From: Aporrectodea caliginosa | Taxonomy: Eukaryota > Annelida > Clitellata > Crassiclitellata > Lumbricidae | Assembly (NCBI GenBank): GCA_020284085.1 | Contig: JACEVL010000101.1 | Coordinates: 500,543 to 564,542 of the forward strand | Direction of reading: 5' to 3' | DNA length: 64,000 bases | In this document: piece after piece, positions 18,822 to 28,500 of the stretch | Layout: every line of letters starts with the position of its first letter | Numbering within the stretch: position 1 is the first letter of the stretch | Translations under genes and position numbers: made by a program | The notes under the pieces: model-generated | Seen by the model: only the letters and a program-made list of their open reading frames with translations | Databases searched by the model: none | What the model was told of the DNA's origin: nothing

Positions 18822-18857
18822 ATATATAAGAGCGGATGCATGCGTTTAAGTATAACA
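18822..18857 (-). promoter_or_regulatory. Degenerate PSE/TATA
   Basis: Minus strand: GTTATACTTAAACGC, then TATATATT. Phase is about 25. The sequence past the TATA (CGTCAAACGGC) matches that of P at 23092. Confidence 0.4.
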
Positions 18858-19189
18858 CTGTATACGTTATAATACGTCGCCTTTTGAGTTAATCCTAATT
18901 TAGTGTTATAAAATGACCCCAGAGGTAGTTTGCCTTAGAGCTGCTCAGCCCCCATAAGAGATATCTCAACGAAATTTTATGACTTTATAGGTATTCCTGT
19001 TTTGTACAAAATTCCAAGTTTTATTTTACATTTTCTAACACCAGGTGGCGCAGGTATTCCATTTATACACTGAGTACCAGCGTAAACTGATTAATTCTGA
19101 CATATGTAAATATAACAAAATACCTTTTTATTGAGCTAACATTTATTTTAAAAGTATTTTTAACAAAGATAAACTATTATAAATTGAGC

Positions 19190-19258
19190 TGTAATATGCC
19201 AAAACTAATCTTTGTCGGCGGCAACGGCCTATGTTGTCATAAGCTGCCGTTAAACTGT
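19190..19258 (+). ncRNA. RNA-C retrocopy with 18-bp TSD
   Basis: AGCTGTAATATGCC, AATCTTTG, GGCGGC/GCTGCC hairpin, GTTAAACTGTGG. It is flanked on both sides by ATAAACTATTATAAATTG (about 19172-19189 and 19268-19285). On the right the copy ends in a CACACACA extension. The TSD length fits LINE-mediated retroposition and fixes the 5' end of the RNA at AGCTGTAA. Confidence 0.75.
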
Positions 19259-19493
19259 GGACACACACATAAACTATTATAAATTGTTTACATGGTATAT
19301 TTATTACAAAAATGATGACAATCCGCTAACAGGTGTCCAACTGGTTATGAGAAAACCAATTCTATAAGAAACTGAAGTGGATACATAAGAAAGATAGTGC
19401 CATCTATGGCGAAACATGGAGTGATATTTCGGACAAGTCAAGAAATGAAGCAGTACAGCAGTTGCAGAGTTTAGACGATGTTTCAGCGACAGC

Positions 19494-19718
19494 ATGACTA
19501 GAAATCGGTTCAAGAAAATATCACGTTCCCTTAGATTTGACGATGCGGTGCGAAGAAGAGAACGTCAATATCCTAAACAACTTGCAACTATTAGAACAAT
19601 ATTTGACAAGTGGACAAAATCAATAGAAAGTGATAAGAATTCCAACATAATCTGTGCCGCCTGTAAGCGCAATGAGGTCGTTTTTGCCGAGTATACCTGT
19701 ATAAACTTCAAACAGTAA
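19494..19718 (+). pseudogene. piggyBac transposase remnant
   Basis: MTRNRFKKISRSLRFDD...KQLATIRTIFDKW matches the N-terminal transposase segment seen at 37842 (MSRTRFRCIMKYMRFDD...KLAAFRDIW). It then jumps to CAACKRNEVV, resembling the C-terminal cysteine region, so the catalytic core was deleted. About 75 residues are open. Confidence 0.72.
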
Positions 19719-19991
19719 CTGTAATTACCGGAAATTGTCCATATCAGTTTTGAGCATTGAACACTCGGTCACTTTGAACACTAATCTGTAACTTTTAAAT
19801 TAAAAAATCATTCATTTTAACAGCCTATACATCTTCCAGATACTTTATTAATAATTGTTTTCATGGCAATAAATAAAAATGCAAAAAACAAATAACTTAC
19901 TGTAAAAATTGTGTTGGGGTCATTTTTGACCCCACTGGTACTCAGTGTAACAAAAACATTCTGGTAATCTGAGGGTTAAGCATTGAGTCCA

Positions 19992-20090
19992 GAGTTTAAC
20001 AAAACTTATACTAAACAGGTCGATGACGTAGGCCTATACAGAGAGAAATAAATATGATCAGTTCTCACCGTTCCACTGACATAATGTAGC
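19992..20090 (-). repeat. RNA-B copy, insertion-bearing
   Basis: In reverse GAGTTTAACAAAACTTATAC, GATGACGTAGGCC, GAAATAAATATGATCAG, TTCTCACCGTTCC, CATAATG. Full 5' end, broken hairpin. Confidence 0.55.
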
Positions 20091-20140
20091 TCATTAATAT
20101 CCATTGTTTAACGGTACAAGGTAACGGGTCAGTGAGTGTG

Positions 20141-20245
20141 TCAGTTGCTGTTTAACGACACTTTGTCAAAGCAAAGATGATTAGGGTCGCCCTCATCCTT
20201 TATTCAGCGTTGCACTACAACATATAGGGCAGTGGCTGAGTTAAG
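20141..20245 (-). ncRNA. RNA-A, complete
   Basis: Minus strand: CTTAACTCAGCCACTGCCC, decayed head, CCTAATCATCTTTGCTTTG hairpin, GTTAAACAGCAACTGAC. RNA-B at 20271 and P at 20362 lie upstream (P-B-A). Confidence 0.55.
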
Positions 20246-20270
20246 TAGTGGTTTATAATTGTTATTCTAA

Positions 20271-20335
20271 GGTTTAATTTGGTTTTATGGCATCAAAGTA
20301 TGTTTACAGCAATAATGTATCACGTCGTGGCAGTT
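20271..20335 (-). ncRNA. RNA-B unit served by P at 20362
   Basis: In reverse GGTTTAATTTGGTTTTATGG, CATCAAAGTATGTTTACAGC, AATAATG. Predicted RNA only about 65 nt. Loop preserved, stem decayed. Confidence 0.4.
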
Positions 20336-20361
20336 GAACGCAGCCGATATACATTTATATG

Positions 20362-20401
20362 TATATATAGCGTTGGTGATAATGTTTTGAAGGTGTCTAA
20401 C
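20362..20401 (-). promoter_or_regulatory. PSE/TATA promoter
   Basis: Minus strand: GTTAGACACCTTCAAAA (20385-20401), then TATATATA starting at 20369. Phase is 24. Confidence 0.65.
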
Positions 20402-20487
20402 TACCGCGCAATAATTTAAGTATAAAAGTAAGTAAGTATAGGTTTTATTACTCCATTAGCAAACCCACAATGTTGTTGTTTTGGACT

Positions 20488-20618
20488 GTTTAACGAATAG
20501 CTGTATGGTAACAAAGACCCTTAGCGTCGCCCTCCTCCTTTCTCCAGGCTTGGGACTGGCACTGAGACTGGCACAAAGCACGGAGGTGCAATGCACGAAC
20601 GTTCAGTGGCGGAGGTAA
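20488..20618 (-). ncRNA. RNA-A, complete, tandemly extended head
   Basis: Minus strand: ACCTCCGCCACTGAACG, two GTGCCAGTC heads, CCCAAGCCTGGAGAAAGG, outer ACGCT/AGCT-type stem, inner GGGT/ACCA, GTTAAACAGTCC. The inner stem carries the GGT/ACC pairing also seen at 55090. No promoter found. Confidence 0.55.
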
Positions 20619-20619
20619 C

Positions 20620-20870
20620 TTTGCCCTTGCGTACTTGGTCACCGATCCTCGTCTCCGCTTGGCCAGAAGTCAGACCGGGCAGAACTCGTCTTCTCTGGCT
20701 GGCCAGATGTCAGGATCGGCTGAAGCCCCCTCGCCACGTCAAGGCGTACGCATCGGACGTCTACGCCGTCGAGTGAAACTTCTGAGGCAGTTGCTCGAAC
20801 GGCGCTCCGAGGGGGAAACCCACAATCGGACATCAAAATTGAATATAAAATAAAACATAGAAGTAATAAT
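20620..20870. other. GC-rich unrecognised segment
   Basis: Markedly more GC-rich than its surroundings, ending in AAAATAAAACATAG and AATAATAATAAT. This suggests an inserted retrocopy with a tail. Short open frames exist on both strands but I recognise none. Confidence 0.35.
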
Positions 20871-20994
20871 AAGGTATGTTAATAATAATAATAATGAAAT
20901 AACAAAGAAGCGGCAGCCATCAACTGGTGTAGGACTAGGAAGCAGCCTGCAAGGCGCCATCCGTCAGGTTGTATGTTAATGTTGTATTCCGATG

Positions 20995-21035
20995 TATTTA
21001 ACGATATCTTGTGGATACCGTGATGGTTGGCGTGT
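20995..21035 (-). repeat. RNA-D copy
   Basis: In reverse ATTTAACGATATCTTGTGG then ATACCGTGATGGTTGG. The sequence to its right (to 21290) resembles 57960-58420, sharing CAACTGTCAG and GGCATATGG. Confidence 0.55.
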
Positions 21036-21400
21036 GCCTTGTCATATGTATGCTTCTACGATTCTATGCTTCTACTGAGTGGAACTAGCTAAAACAATGA
21101 AGTTTGGACATAATGTTTCTCACGAAACGTGTCATGCTGTCTTTACGGTCTTTTATGGCTGCAGAGCACCACCTAGCCTTCTGAATACTCTTTCCTTCAA
21201 TCAAAGGCATATGGAGCTATATAAAGCCATGAATTTGTTTTGTGACGCTACCAACTGTCAGAATTTGATGTTAAAGTCAATACGATTAAACAGTCAGTCG
21301 AAAATGAACACACCTAGAATAACAGATTACTAGAAGAGCCACCAATGGCTAGATCCCGCATACACGGAGAAACCAGCTAACGGATTCTCCTCCAGAGCTG

Positions 21401-21817
21401 ATGGTGGGCACGTTATCCAAAGTTCCTGGTCCCAGTAGCGTCAATGAAGAGGAGCGACGACAGGCGACGAGGGTCATGACACACACACCTCGACACCATG
21501 GAAGTTCCTCACAGACGGTAGAAGACGTTGCGTCCGGGCATCCCTCTGGCACTCGATCCGAAGAAGGACGACGTTCTAAGTTGCCGGAAAATGGTCGAAT
21601 GGTCCAAAAGTGTCACCAATGTAGAACAGTGGGCGCCATAACCGAAGACTTTTTACGCCTTTGTTGTACAGGTAAACAACCTGAAACACCTCATCGGGCG
21701 AAACCATTTTGTCAGTCAGTGAGGAGAACACGGCTTCGATGGCAAGCATCCGAAAATCGTAAAAAACACACAGAGGGTTCGGCGAAAGTGATAAATATCT
21801 TCACGGACGCAAACTAG
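21401..21817 (+). other. Unrecognised open reading frame, 138 codons
   Basis: The frame encodes an Arg/Ser-rich N-terminal half and one CHQC...RLCC cysteine cluster near residue 70-90. It is more GC-rich than its neighbours. I recognise no family, see no splice structure, and the frame could be open by chance or part of a decayed transposon. Confidence 0.2.
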
Positions 21818-21959
21818 GCCATTATTTTTTGAAACTGAATAATGAGACTAGACGAACTATCGACCAACCAAGTGATCAAAATTGACACGCGTAGAAAAGC
21901 ATGCGACCATCTTGGACGATCACGATACTTAGTTACGTTCAATTCGTTAGTTCGTTATT

Positions 21960-22020
21960 GTTTAACGACGCTGTGTTATAAGAAAGACGACTAGCGTCGC
22001 CATCCATCTTTTATCCAGCA
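21960..22020 (-). repeat. RNA-A part abutting divergent promoter
   Basis: In reverse GTTTAACGACGCTGTGTT, GACTAGCGTCGCCATCC, TTTATCCAGCA; stops exactly before the PSE at 22021. Confidence 0.7.
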
Positions 22021-22060
22021 ATTAGACACCTTTAAATCGTTTATTCCGACAGAATATAGA
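22021..22060 (+). promoter_or_regulatory. PSE/TATA promoter
   Basis: ATTAGACACCTTTAAATCG, CCT at 22029, AATATAG at 22053. Phase is 24. The downstream CACTTGTAAGTTTCG resembles P at 32668 and 34014. Confidence 0.62.
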
Positions 22061-22202
22061 CCCACTTGTAAGTTTCGTTGAGTGTATTGACAAAATTAAT
22101 TGTAAATTTTAATGAAACAGATTATGATTCTCATTTCAGAACCAATAGGGCGGGGTTAGATTATAAATAGTCTATAACGTACCGATTGCATTGGAAGCAC
22201 CT

Positions 22203-22255
22203 CATTTGGAGACTTCTTTTGGTTTCAAAGACCGTTGACGTCGGCTCGAACAAAT
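22203..22255 (-). repeat. RNA-B hairpin copy
   Basis: In reverse GGAGACTTCTTTTGGTTTC then AAAGACCGTTGACGTCGGC. Confidence 0.55.
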
Positions 22256-22297
22256 TTTTAAACAAATATTTGTCGTAGTTTTGGGTATGTACAGAAT

Positions 22298-22399
22298 TTG
22301 TTAACGACGTTGGTGTCATAGAAGAATTGATCAGAGTTACCTTTCCTTAATTATGACTTGGTACTGGCACTAGCAGAGTATGGACCCTAATAGCTGAGT
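22298..22399 (-). ncRNA. RNA-A retrocopy with 12-bp TSD
   Basis: Minus strand: AACTCAGCTATTAGGG, CCATACTCTGCTAGTGCCAG, diverged hairpin, CGTTAACAA. TATGTACAGAAT lies on both sides (22286-22297 and 22400-22411). Insertion ends coincide with the RNA ends: AACTC at the 5' side, just past GTTAAC at the 3' side. Confidence 0.68.
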
Positions 22400-22434
22400 T
22401 ATGTACAGAATAGGTACAGAATATGTTACACATA

Positions 22435-22512
22435 GTTTAACGGCATCTCATGGCATCAAAGACCGCGGCAAAATTATGTTGAACAGGTCTCACTGATCGT
22501 ATGGCATAATAA
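22435..22512 (-). ncRNA. RNA-B, full length, syntenic module 2
   Basis: Minus strand: ATTATGCCATACGATCAGTG, AGACCTGTTC, AATTTTGCCGCGG, hairpin with GGTCTTTGATGCC, GAGATGCCGTTAAAC. Paralogue of 9877. Confidence 0.55.
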
Positions 22513-22545
22513 CGACACTTATGTTTATTATCCTCTGAGATCCCC

Positions 22546-22590
22546 TCGTATAAAGAAGTGTGATGCGTTTTCACCGTAACATTGATAGAA
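22546..22590 (-). promoter_or_regulatory. Degenerate PSE/TATA
   Basis: Minus strand: TTACGGTGAAAACGC, then TATACG about 24 nt on. It has the same position relative to RNA-B as at 9981. Confidence 0.35.
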
Positions 22591-22640
22591 GGGTAGGAGG
22601 TTCGACGACTATTCATCGTTTATTTTATTTTTAGAACAAG

Positions 22641-22682
22641 GTTTAACGTCGTCATATGACATCAAAGGCCGTTGACAATAAA
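22641..22682 (-). ncRNA. Very short RNA-B unit with U-rich leader
   Basis: Minus strand from the predicted start: TTTTATTGTC, then AACGGCCTTTGATGTC and ATATGACGACGTTAAAC. A predicted RNA of only about 42 nt made of leader and hairpin. Same design as 33688-33738. Confidence 0.45.
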
Positions 22683-22705
22683 ATCGTTTAGTTGCCACAG
22701 AGAGG

Positions 22706-22743
22706 TTTTGTAGCTTGGTTGAATCCAGTTTAAAAGGTGTCGA
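22706..22743 (-). promoter_or_regulatory. PSE with weak TATA
   Basis: Minus strand: TCGACACCTTTTAAACTG (22726-22743); TACAAAA at the TATA position. Flank shared with P at 10044 and 17646. Confidence 0.45.
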
Positions 22744-22861
22744 AGGTGTGCATTTACAATATCCGTTGCTTAAGGACATCTTCTGATTTTGAGGACCTCT
22801 TAAATTCGCTCTCAAGCGCAAAAGCATCGCATCTTATTTTCTGACAATTAGGAACTTTCTT

Positions 22862-22994
22862 TTTACCAACGCTATGTCATAACAACGTTGAAAAGCGGCG
22901 CCCTCTTCCTTGATTTTCATTTGCGATATTTTATGGGGACAAAAGCCGTTACGTCGCAAGAAATTAGTTTGAAAAGTTCCCACCGTTCGTATGA
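22862..22994 (-). repeat. RNA-A fragment followed by RNA-B copy
   Basis: In reverse: CCAACGCTATGTCATAAC, GGCGCCCTCTTCC (RNA-A), then ATTTTATGGGGACAAAAGCC, GTTACGTCGCAAGAAATTAG and TTCCCACCGTTCGTATG (RNA-B). The order on the minus strand is again B then A. Confidence 0.6.
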
Positions 22995-23015
22995 CTAGTA
23001 TGTACTTATTCCCAC

Positions 23016-23067
23016 GTTTAACTACATTTTATACAAAGGAACAGAAATAAAAAATGTCTTTAACCAC
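23016..23067 (-). ncRNA. Short RNA-B unit served by P at 23092
   Basis: In reverse GTTTAACTACATTTTATAC then AAAGGAACAGAAATAAAAAA. The hairpin has lost its GGC...GCC core but keeps the Sm-like region and the 3' motif. Predicted RNA about 50 nt. Confidence 0.42.
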
Positions 23068-23091
23068 TGCTCAATGAACGCCGTTTGACGA

Positions 23092-23131
23092 GTATATAGG
23101 AGCGTATGAATGCATTTTCAAGGTGTCTCTG
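23092..23131 (-). promoter_or_regulatory. PSE/TATA promoter
   Basis: Minus strand: CAGAGACACCTTGAAAA (23115-23131), then TATATAC starting at 23098. Phase is 25. Confidence 0.65.
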
Positions 23132-23228
23132 TATTCGTAGACCCAAAAACGATACTTTTAAATTAAGTTATCTAATTTAATGTTATTTATTACATAGTTA
23201 TAAGGTATTAAATATTAACAGAATTTAT

Positions 23229-23287
23229 TGTTCTTAAACATCCTGTGGCCGTCAGGGTCGTTCACCCGGTGCTGCGTAATGATTAAT
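23229..23287 (-). ncRNA. RNA-D unit served by P at 23312
   Basis: In reverse TTCTTAAACATCCTGTGGCC then GTCAGGGTCGTTCACCCGG. Paralogue of 10574. Predicted RNA about 60 nt. Confidence 0.45.
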
Positions 23288-23311
23288 TTCACATTTACAC
23301 GCGTATTCACA

Positions 23312-23352
23312 TTTATATACTATTGAATGAAACCAGTTTAAAGGTGTCTAAG
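23312..23352 (-). promoter_or_regulatory. PSE/TATA promoter, consensus
   Basis: Minus strand: CTTAGACACCTTTAAAC (23336-23352), then TATATAA starting at 23319. Phase is 25. Confidence 0.7.
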
Positions 23353-23427
23353 TAGACGTTGACCATAAGGTGTTATGTTCATTGTAATTACTTGTGTGAA
23401 AAACTGTAGTAGTTGCAGCTGTTTCGA

Positions 23428-23475
23428 TATTTAACTACATCTTGTGGTTGTCATGGTCGTTGACCTAGACCTTAC
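23428..23475 (-). repeat. RNA-D copy
   Basis: In reverse ATTTAACTACATCTTGTGG then TTGTCATGGTCGTTGACC. Confidence 0.6.
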
Positions 23476-23536
23476 CTTCCCAATATGCCTTTAAAAGAAA
23501 GGCGCTTCATGAAGTAGAGTATTGACTCGCTGAAAC

Positions 23537-24264
23537 CAGAGGCGTACGGAGCTGAAATGCCTCCCGGGGAGACGGCCCAAAATGCCGCCCTTGGCCATTT
23601 AATTTTGGATATGTTATTTTCTCTTAGAGAGTTCAGTTTTCATGATGATCCTCGATCTCATTGCTTATAAGCCTACAATATTATTTTATTTTATGAAGTT
23701 GACAGCTTCTCTGGATTTATCACTTTTCACTGCATTTTTAATTACCCGTTTTAGCTATTAATTATGTCAACAAAATATTGCATGAGTTGCGGAGGTAGAT
23801 GAAAATATATCGGCGCGTAGCTGCGGCACCACCTAATAGGGCTGTTGTTTCTTTTTAGATTTTCTCTGCGCTTCAGCTCCGAATTTTTAGTGTTTTTCAA
23901 TATCCAGCCCCATGATTTGGATTATGGATAATAATATAATATGCTCATATTTAGTTAACACTACTAAAAAAACTGCTAGCTTTTTCTACAATTATGTTTA
24001 GTATTTAACATAGACCTCTCAGAGTGTTGCCATCCCTAAAGGAGGCTTAGGGTCGGCATCGGAAGCCAAGCCGACTTCACCAAAGTGACGGTTTCTTTCT
24101 TTCCTTCCTTCTCTTTCTTCCCTTTTTCTCTCTCTCCTACTTTTTCATTTTTCTTTCCAACATTCAATCCTTTTTTTTATTTTTCTTCAACCCTATTTTG
24201 CCGCCCCTGCACAAGTGCCGCCCGGGGCGACTCGCCCCCTCTGCCCCCGTACTTTCAGCCACTG
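23537..24264. mobile_element. hAT-like non-autonomous element
   Basis: Flanked by GCTGAAAC at 23529-23536 and 24265-24272, an 8-bp TSD typical of hAT. Ends are CAGAGGCGTACGG and, inverted, CAGTGGCTGAAAGTACGG. It interrupts a dispersed segment found intact at 3970 and 10888. GC-rich ends, AT- and CT-rich interior, no transposase. Confidence 0.82.
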
Positions 24265-24320
24265 GCTGAAACATGTTTTGTCGCCAATGCTTATTCATAT
24301 ACTACTAAAAAATACACCGC

Positions 24321-24385
24321 TGACAGGCAGTCCAAAGCTTTGAAAAAGAGGAGGTCGACGCTCACGTCCCAGGCAACTGTTAAGA
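24321..24385 (+). repeat. RNA-A remnant, plus strand
   Basis: GGCAGTCCAAAGC, AAAGAGGAGGTCGACGCTC. Degenerate; the 3' hairpin arm is lost. Confidence 0.45.
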
Positions 24386-24414
24386 TGTCTACTAAACATT
24401 AAAACTTTTACTAC

Positions 24415-24490
24415 AGCTGTAGCGTCTTGTGGTATCAAAGGCCGTTGATGACGATATTAAAACGCGTTGTGCAGATCTCACAATTAGTAA
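24415..24490 (-). repeat. RNA-B copy
   Basis: In reverse GTAGCGTCTTGTGGTATC then AAAGGCCGTTGATGACG, ATCTCACAATTAG. No promoter seen. Confidence 0.55.
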
Positions 24491-24655
24491 CGGATGGATT
24501 GGTCCATAGTTGACTAATACATATCTAGGAATCTGACATAAACAATAGCAATCTATTTGGAGTGTACTAACAACACATATATTTATTGTTCACGAATAGT
24601 TTCTGTTAGCCTAGAATAATTTTGTATAACTCACTCCTTTTTTATTAATCAAAGG

Positions 24656-24990
24656 TTTAACGACATCCTATAGCTACAAAGGCTGTTGACGTCTTTAAAG
24701 TTGTTGATGTATTTCCGTTCATTTTCTTGTAATGTTCTCACAAATGTTCTTTCTCCTTTCTCGTCCTTGATTCCGTCTCCGATAAGATGCTGACGTATTT
24801 AAAGTTTCTGACGATTTAAGTTCATTTTCATATAATTTCTATCAACAGATTTTCTTTTTCTTTTCTTGGCTTTGATTCCGTTTCTGATAAGATGTAGACG
24901 TATTTAAAGTTTCTGACGGATTAAGTTCATTTCCGTATAATGTTAATAACTGTTTTCTCCTCAATCTTATTAACAATATTAACAATATTT
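24656..24990 (-). repeat. RNA-B plus threefold 110-bp repeat, left arm of large inverted repeat
   Basis: RNA-B hairpin in reverse (GTTTAACGACATCCTATAGC, ACAAAGGCTGTTGACGTC) is followed by three tandem units of about 110 bp containing GATTCCGTTTCTGATAAGATG and GACGTATTTAAAG. An inverted copy lies at 33030-33355. Confidence 0.75.
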
Positions 24991-25080
24991 GATAGATACA
25001 TATTATTTGATTTGATACATATTAAAGTATTGTATCTCCGTTATGTTTGGCCCATTGGCTCTTTTTATTGTAATTCTTTT

Positions 25081-25217
25081 TTAACATCTTTTTTTTCCTT
25101 TTTTTTTTCCTTTTTCTCCTTTTGTTTCTTTTTTTGGTGGCTATTTCAGCTCTTTTTTGGCTATATCAGCTCTTTTTTTGGCTATATCAGCTCTTTTTTT
25201 GGCTATTTTAGCTCTTT
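25081..25217. repeat. T-rich tract with four 24-bp tandem repeats
   Basis: GGCTATATCAGCTCTTTTTT repeats about four times from 25138 after a T/C-rich run. Confidence 0.9.
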
Positions 25218-25575
25218 TCAAATATGTTTACAAAGTTATTAACAGTACTTCTTTAAGTTTTCTAAAATAACATGTAATGCTATTTGCAAACAGAAATTCA
25301 GCACAGATGTGTAATATATATACATGTATTATATACACATTTTATTTTAACATACATCTATTTACAAGAATGCATGTTAACAATTATTTACATGACAGAA
25401 TACTTAATTAAACATTTCATTAAACATTTTCCTATGAAACAATGTAATATCATTAGAAAATGCAATGAAATAATGAAATGACCATTAATCACACATATTT
25501 TGTGTTTATTGGTATTTTAATCATAAGGAATGTGTTCAACTATATGTTTGTAATAGATTTGATCTGATACTAATA
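25218..25575 (-). other. AT-rich sequence past the LINE, possible 3' UTR
   Basis: Lies just downstream of the LINE ORF2 stop on the minus strand. I cannot place the LINE 3' end or a TSD. Confidence 0.35.
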
Positions 25576-25588
25576 TTTATGACAATAA

Positions 25589-28500
25589 TTATAGTATTTT
25601 TCCTTTATTAATGATTTTAACAAGATTATATACTGCACTCTGCAAACATCCCACATCAAGCAGAGATTTTAAATTAAATTCTGATTTATAACTATTACAT
25701 TTATCTTTTAGAATATTTGAAATATTTTCCTTTTTACACTCCAATAGAATATGTTCTATACTTTCCGTAACCTCACATGTATCACATAACCCATTAGGGT
25801 GCTTTTTCATTTGAAATAGTTTTTTATTAGTAATGGCAACACCAAGTCTCAATCTACTAATTTGTACTTCTTTATGCCTATATGGATCAGAAAATTTTAT
25901 ATTAGTAGAAACAAGTGGGCATATGGTTTTATAGAAGTTCCCTTGCTTTTCAACGTTATATTCTATTTGCCATTTATTTATTATATAGTCTTTAATAAAA
26001 GTATTCATCTCTTGTGATTCTAAGTATTTTGTGGAATTAATATTATCTAAATTGAGTGCTTCCTTTGCTAATTTATCTGCTCTTTCATTACCACTTATGT
26101 CTACATGGCTTGGAATCCATGCCATTTTTATTTGATTAGGTTCCAATCTATTCAATTGCATCATTAGTTCGTTAAATAAATTGGGTCGTGAATCAGATTT
26201 ATTTTTCTTAATAGAAGTAAGTACACTTAGTGAGTCGGATAATATTACATATTGGCAGTTCTTATTATTCTCAGTGTTTAGTATCCATGTTACTGCTTCT
26301 TTTATTGCAGTTAACTCTGCTGCATAGATGCTGGATCCATTACATAATCTAAACTTTCTATCTAAATCTATACTTGGAATTGTAAAAGCTGCAGTAACAA
26401 CTTCGTCTGCCTTTGACCCATCCGTGTAAATAAGTGTTTCTAGTTTATATCCTGATATCATTTGAAGTGCAACTAATTTCAGAAGTTCAGGGTTATCTCT
26501 TTTTTTGCTAATCTGCTTTTTGAGACTGATATCTATATCTATTTTGTTATTAGTCCAAGGGGGAATTTGGGGAAAACAGGGTCCAATAAAAGATGTATCA
26601 AGAGATGATATGAATTCATTTGTTCTGTAGTGTATAGAATGATTCTTGTTTTGTGGTGTTTTACTGACATCTGTCCAATGTGGTTGGAAATTCATTTGAC
26701 ATGGATGATCTTTATTTCCTAATATTTTAATTCCCATTTTATTGGAATTATACAGTCTTCTCATATGGAGGGGGAATTCCCCACATTCGTTTTGTAGTGT
26801 TAAAGCTGCTGTGTTCTTTGGGGCTCCACAACATAATCTTAGGGCTTCAGTTTGAATTGTACATAATTTATTTAACAGCGATTGACTAGCCGAAGAATAG
26901 GCCACATCTCCATAATCTAATATTGAACGTATTAATGCTTTATATATTGCTAATAAAGATTTTTTAGAAGCTCCCCAGTAATAACCTGAAACCGCTCTCA
27001 TGAGATTCAATCTTTTTTTGCATTTTTCTATTATATATTCTATGTGGGGCTTCCAACTTAATTTCTTATCAAATATCATTCCTAGAAATTTAGCTTTATT
27101 TTCCATTTTTATCAATTCTTGATCAATTTTAATGTTTATTATTGGTAATTGATTTTTATTAGTAAATAGAACTCCTACAGTTTTAGCTATTGATATTTTA
27201 AACCCATTTTTATTACACCAGTTATTTATTTCATCAATTGATTGTTGGATTTTTTTAATTAAAGTTTTAGTTTTTCTATGTCCTATGTAAACTGCACTAT
27301 CATCTGCAAAGAGTGACATATTAACACCTTCTGGGCCTGATGGAATATCATTAATCATTATTAGGAACAATAGAGGAGAAATTACTGAACCTTGCGGAGT
27401 CCCATTTTGTTGTACTAGTTTATCGGATAATTCAGTTCCAACCTTTACTTGAAATGTTCTGTTAAATAAAAAACTTTTGACCCAATTTGTTACGTTTCCC
27501 ACTATTCCTAATTTTTTTAGTTTTTGTAAAAGTGTAGGTACATGTAACATGTCATAAGCACGTTCAAAATCAATGAAAACTGCCAACACTTGTTCCTTAT
27601 TTTTTAGCTTTTTAAGTATTGTATCCTGCAGTTTAAGAATTTGATCGATTGTGCTTTTATACTTACGAAATCCAGATTGATTTTTTGTAAATATAGCATT
27701 TTTTTCTAAATACCACTGGAGACGGTTCGCAACCATTTTCTCCATTACTTTGCATAAAGTCGCTGTTAATGAAATTGGTCGATAGGATTCTGGTTTTGTT
27801 GCATCCTTATTTGGTTTAAGTAAAGGCAATATAATGGCATGATTCCAATCACTTGGTATATTTCCCTCAATCCATACTTCATTATAAAAACTCAATAGAG
27901 TTTTTAGTGCATTTTTATGTAAGTGTTTCAGTAATTCGTATGGTATCCTATCATCCCCCGGTGATTTATTATTTTTTGCCGATTTGATTGCTTGTTTTAG
28001 TTCATTCAGATTAAAAATTTTGTTCATTAATTCTACTTCTTCATTACGATTATTTTCATTATTAATATGGCTATTATCTATGTTATTACTTGTAATATAA
28101 TTTAAGAAGTTTTTATTATAATTTTGAGAGTTACTAGTTTTTTCGTAAGTATGAGCTAGTATATTTGCTTTATCTATGTTTGACTCAGCTAATAATCCAT
28201 TATCATTAAGAGTAGGAATTGATGCGTAAGCTGCTACTCCATTCATTTTTCTAGCCATGCTCCATACTGATCCTAATTTCGTTTGATTAGTAAGCGTAGA
28301 GCAATAATCCTGCCAACTAGATTTTGCTTCTACCTTAAGGGTTCTTCTAACTATAGCTTCTTGCTTTTTGTATTCCATATAATCATTAAGTTCTTTGGTT
28401 TTTTTCATTTTGTTTCTACATTGATTTCTTTTATACACAGCTTCATTACATTTATCATTCCAATATGGTAGAGGTTTAAATTTCTTACGCTTTTCATTCT

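Larger units (their letters stand above)
18889..19979. mobile_element. Decayed piggyBac-like element
   Basis: The right end reads TTAACCCTCAGATTACCAG inward from TTAA at 19976-19979. The probable left end is TTAATCCTAATTTAGTG at 18889. Both ends contain AAATGACCCC. It carries a transposase remnant (19494) and an RNA-C insertion (19190). Confidence 0.6.

Noticed and set aside
21190..21226. TATATAAAG preceded by GGCATATGGAGC, also at 58340
   Set aside because: The two copies are paralogous and resemble promoters at first sight, but no PSE box stands 24-25 nt upstream.
21401..21817. 138-codon frame as a host gene
   Set aside because: No recognisable domain, no splice signals in keeping with an exon, and flanking repeats on both sides; kept only as an unrecognised frame.
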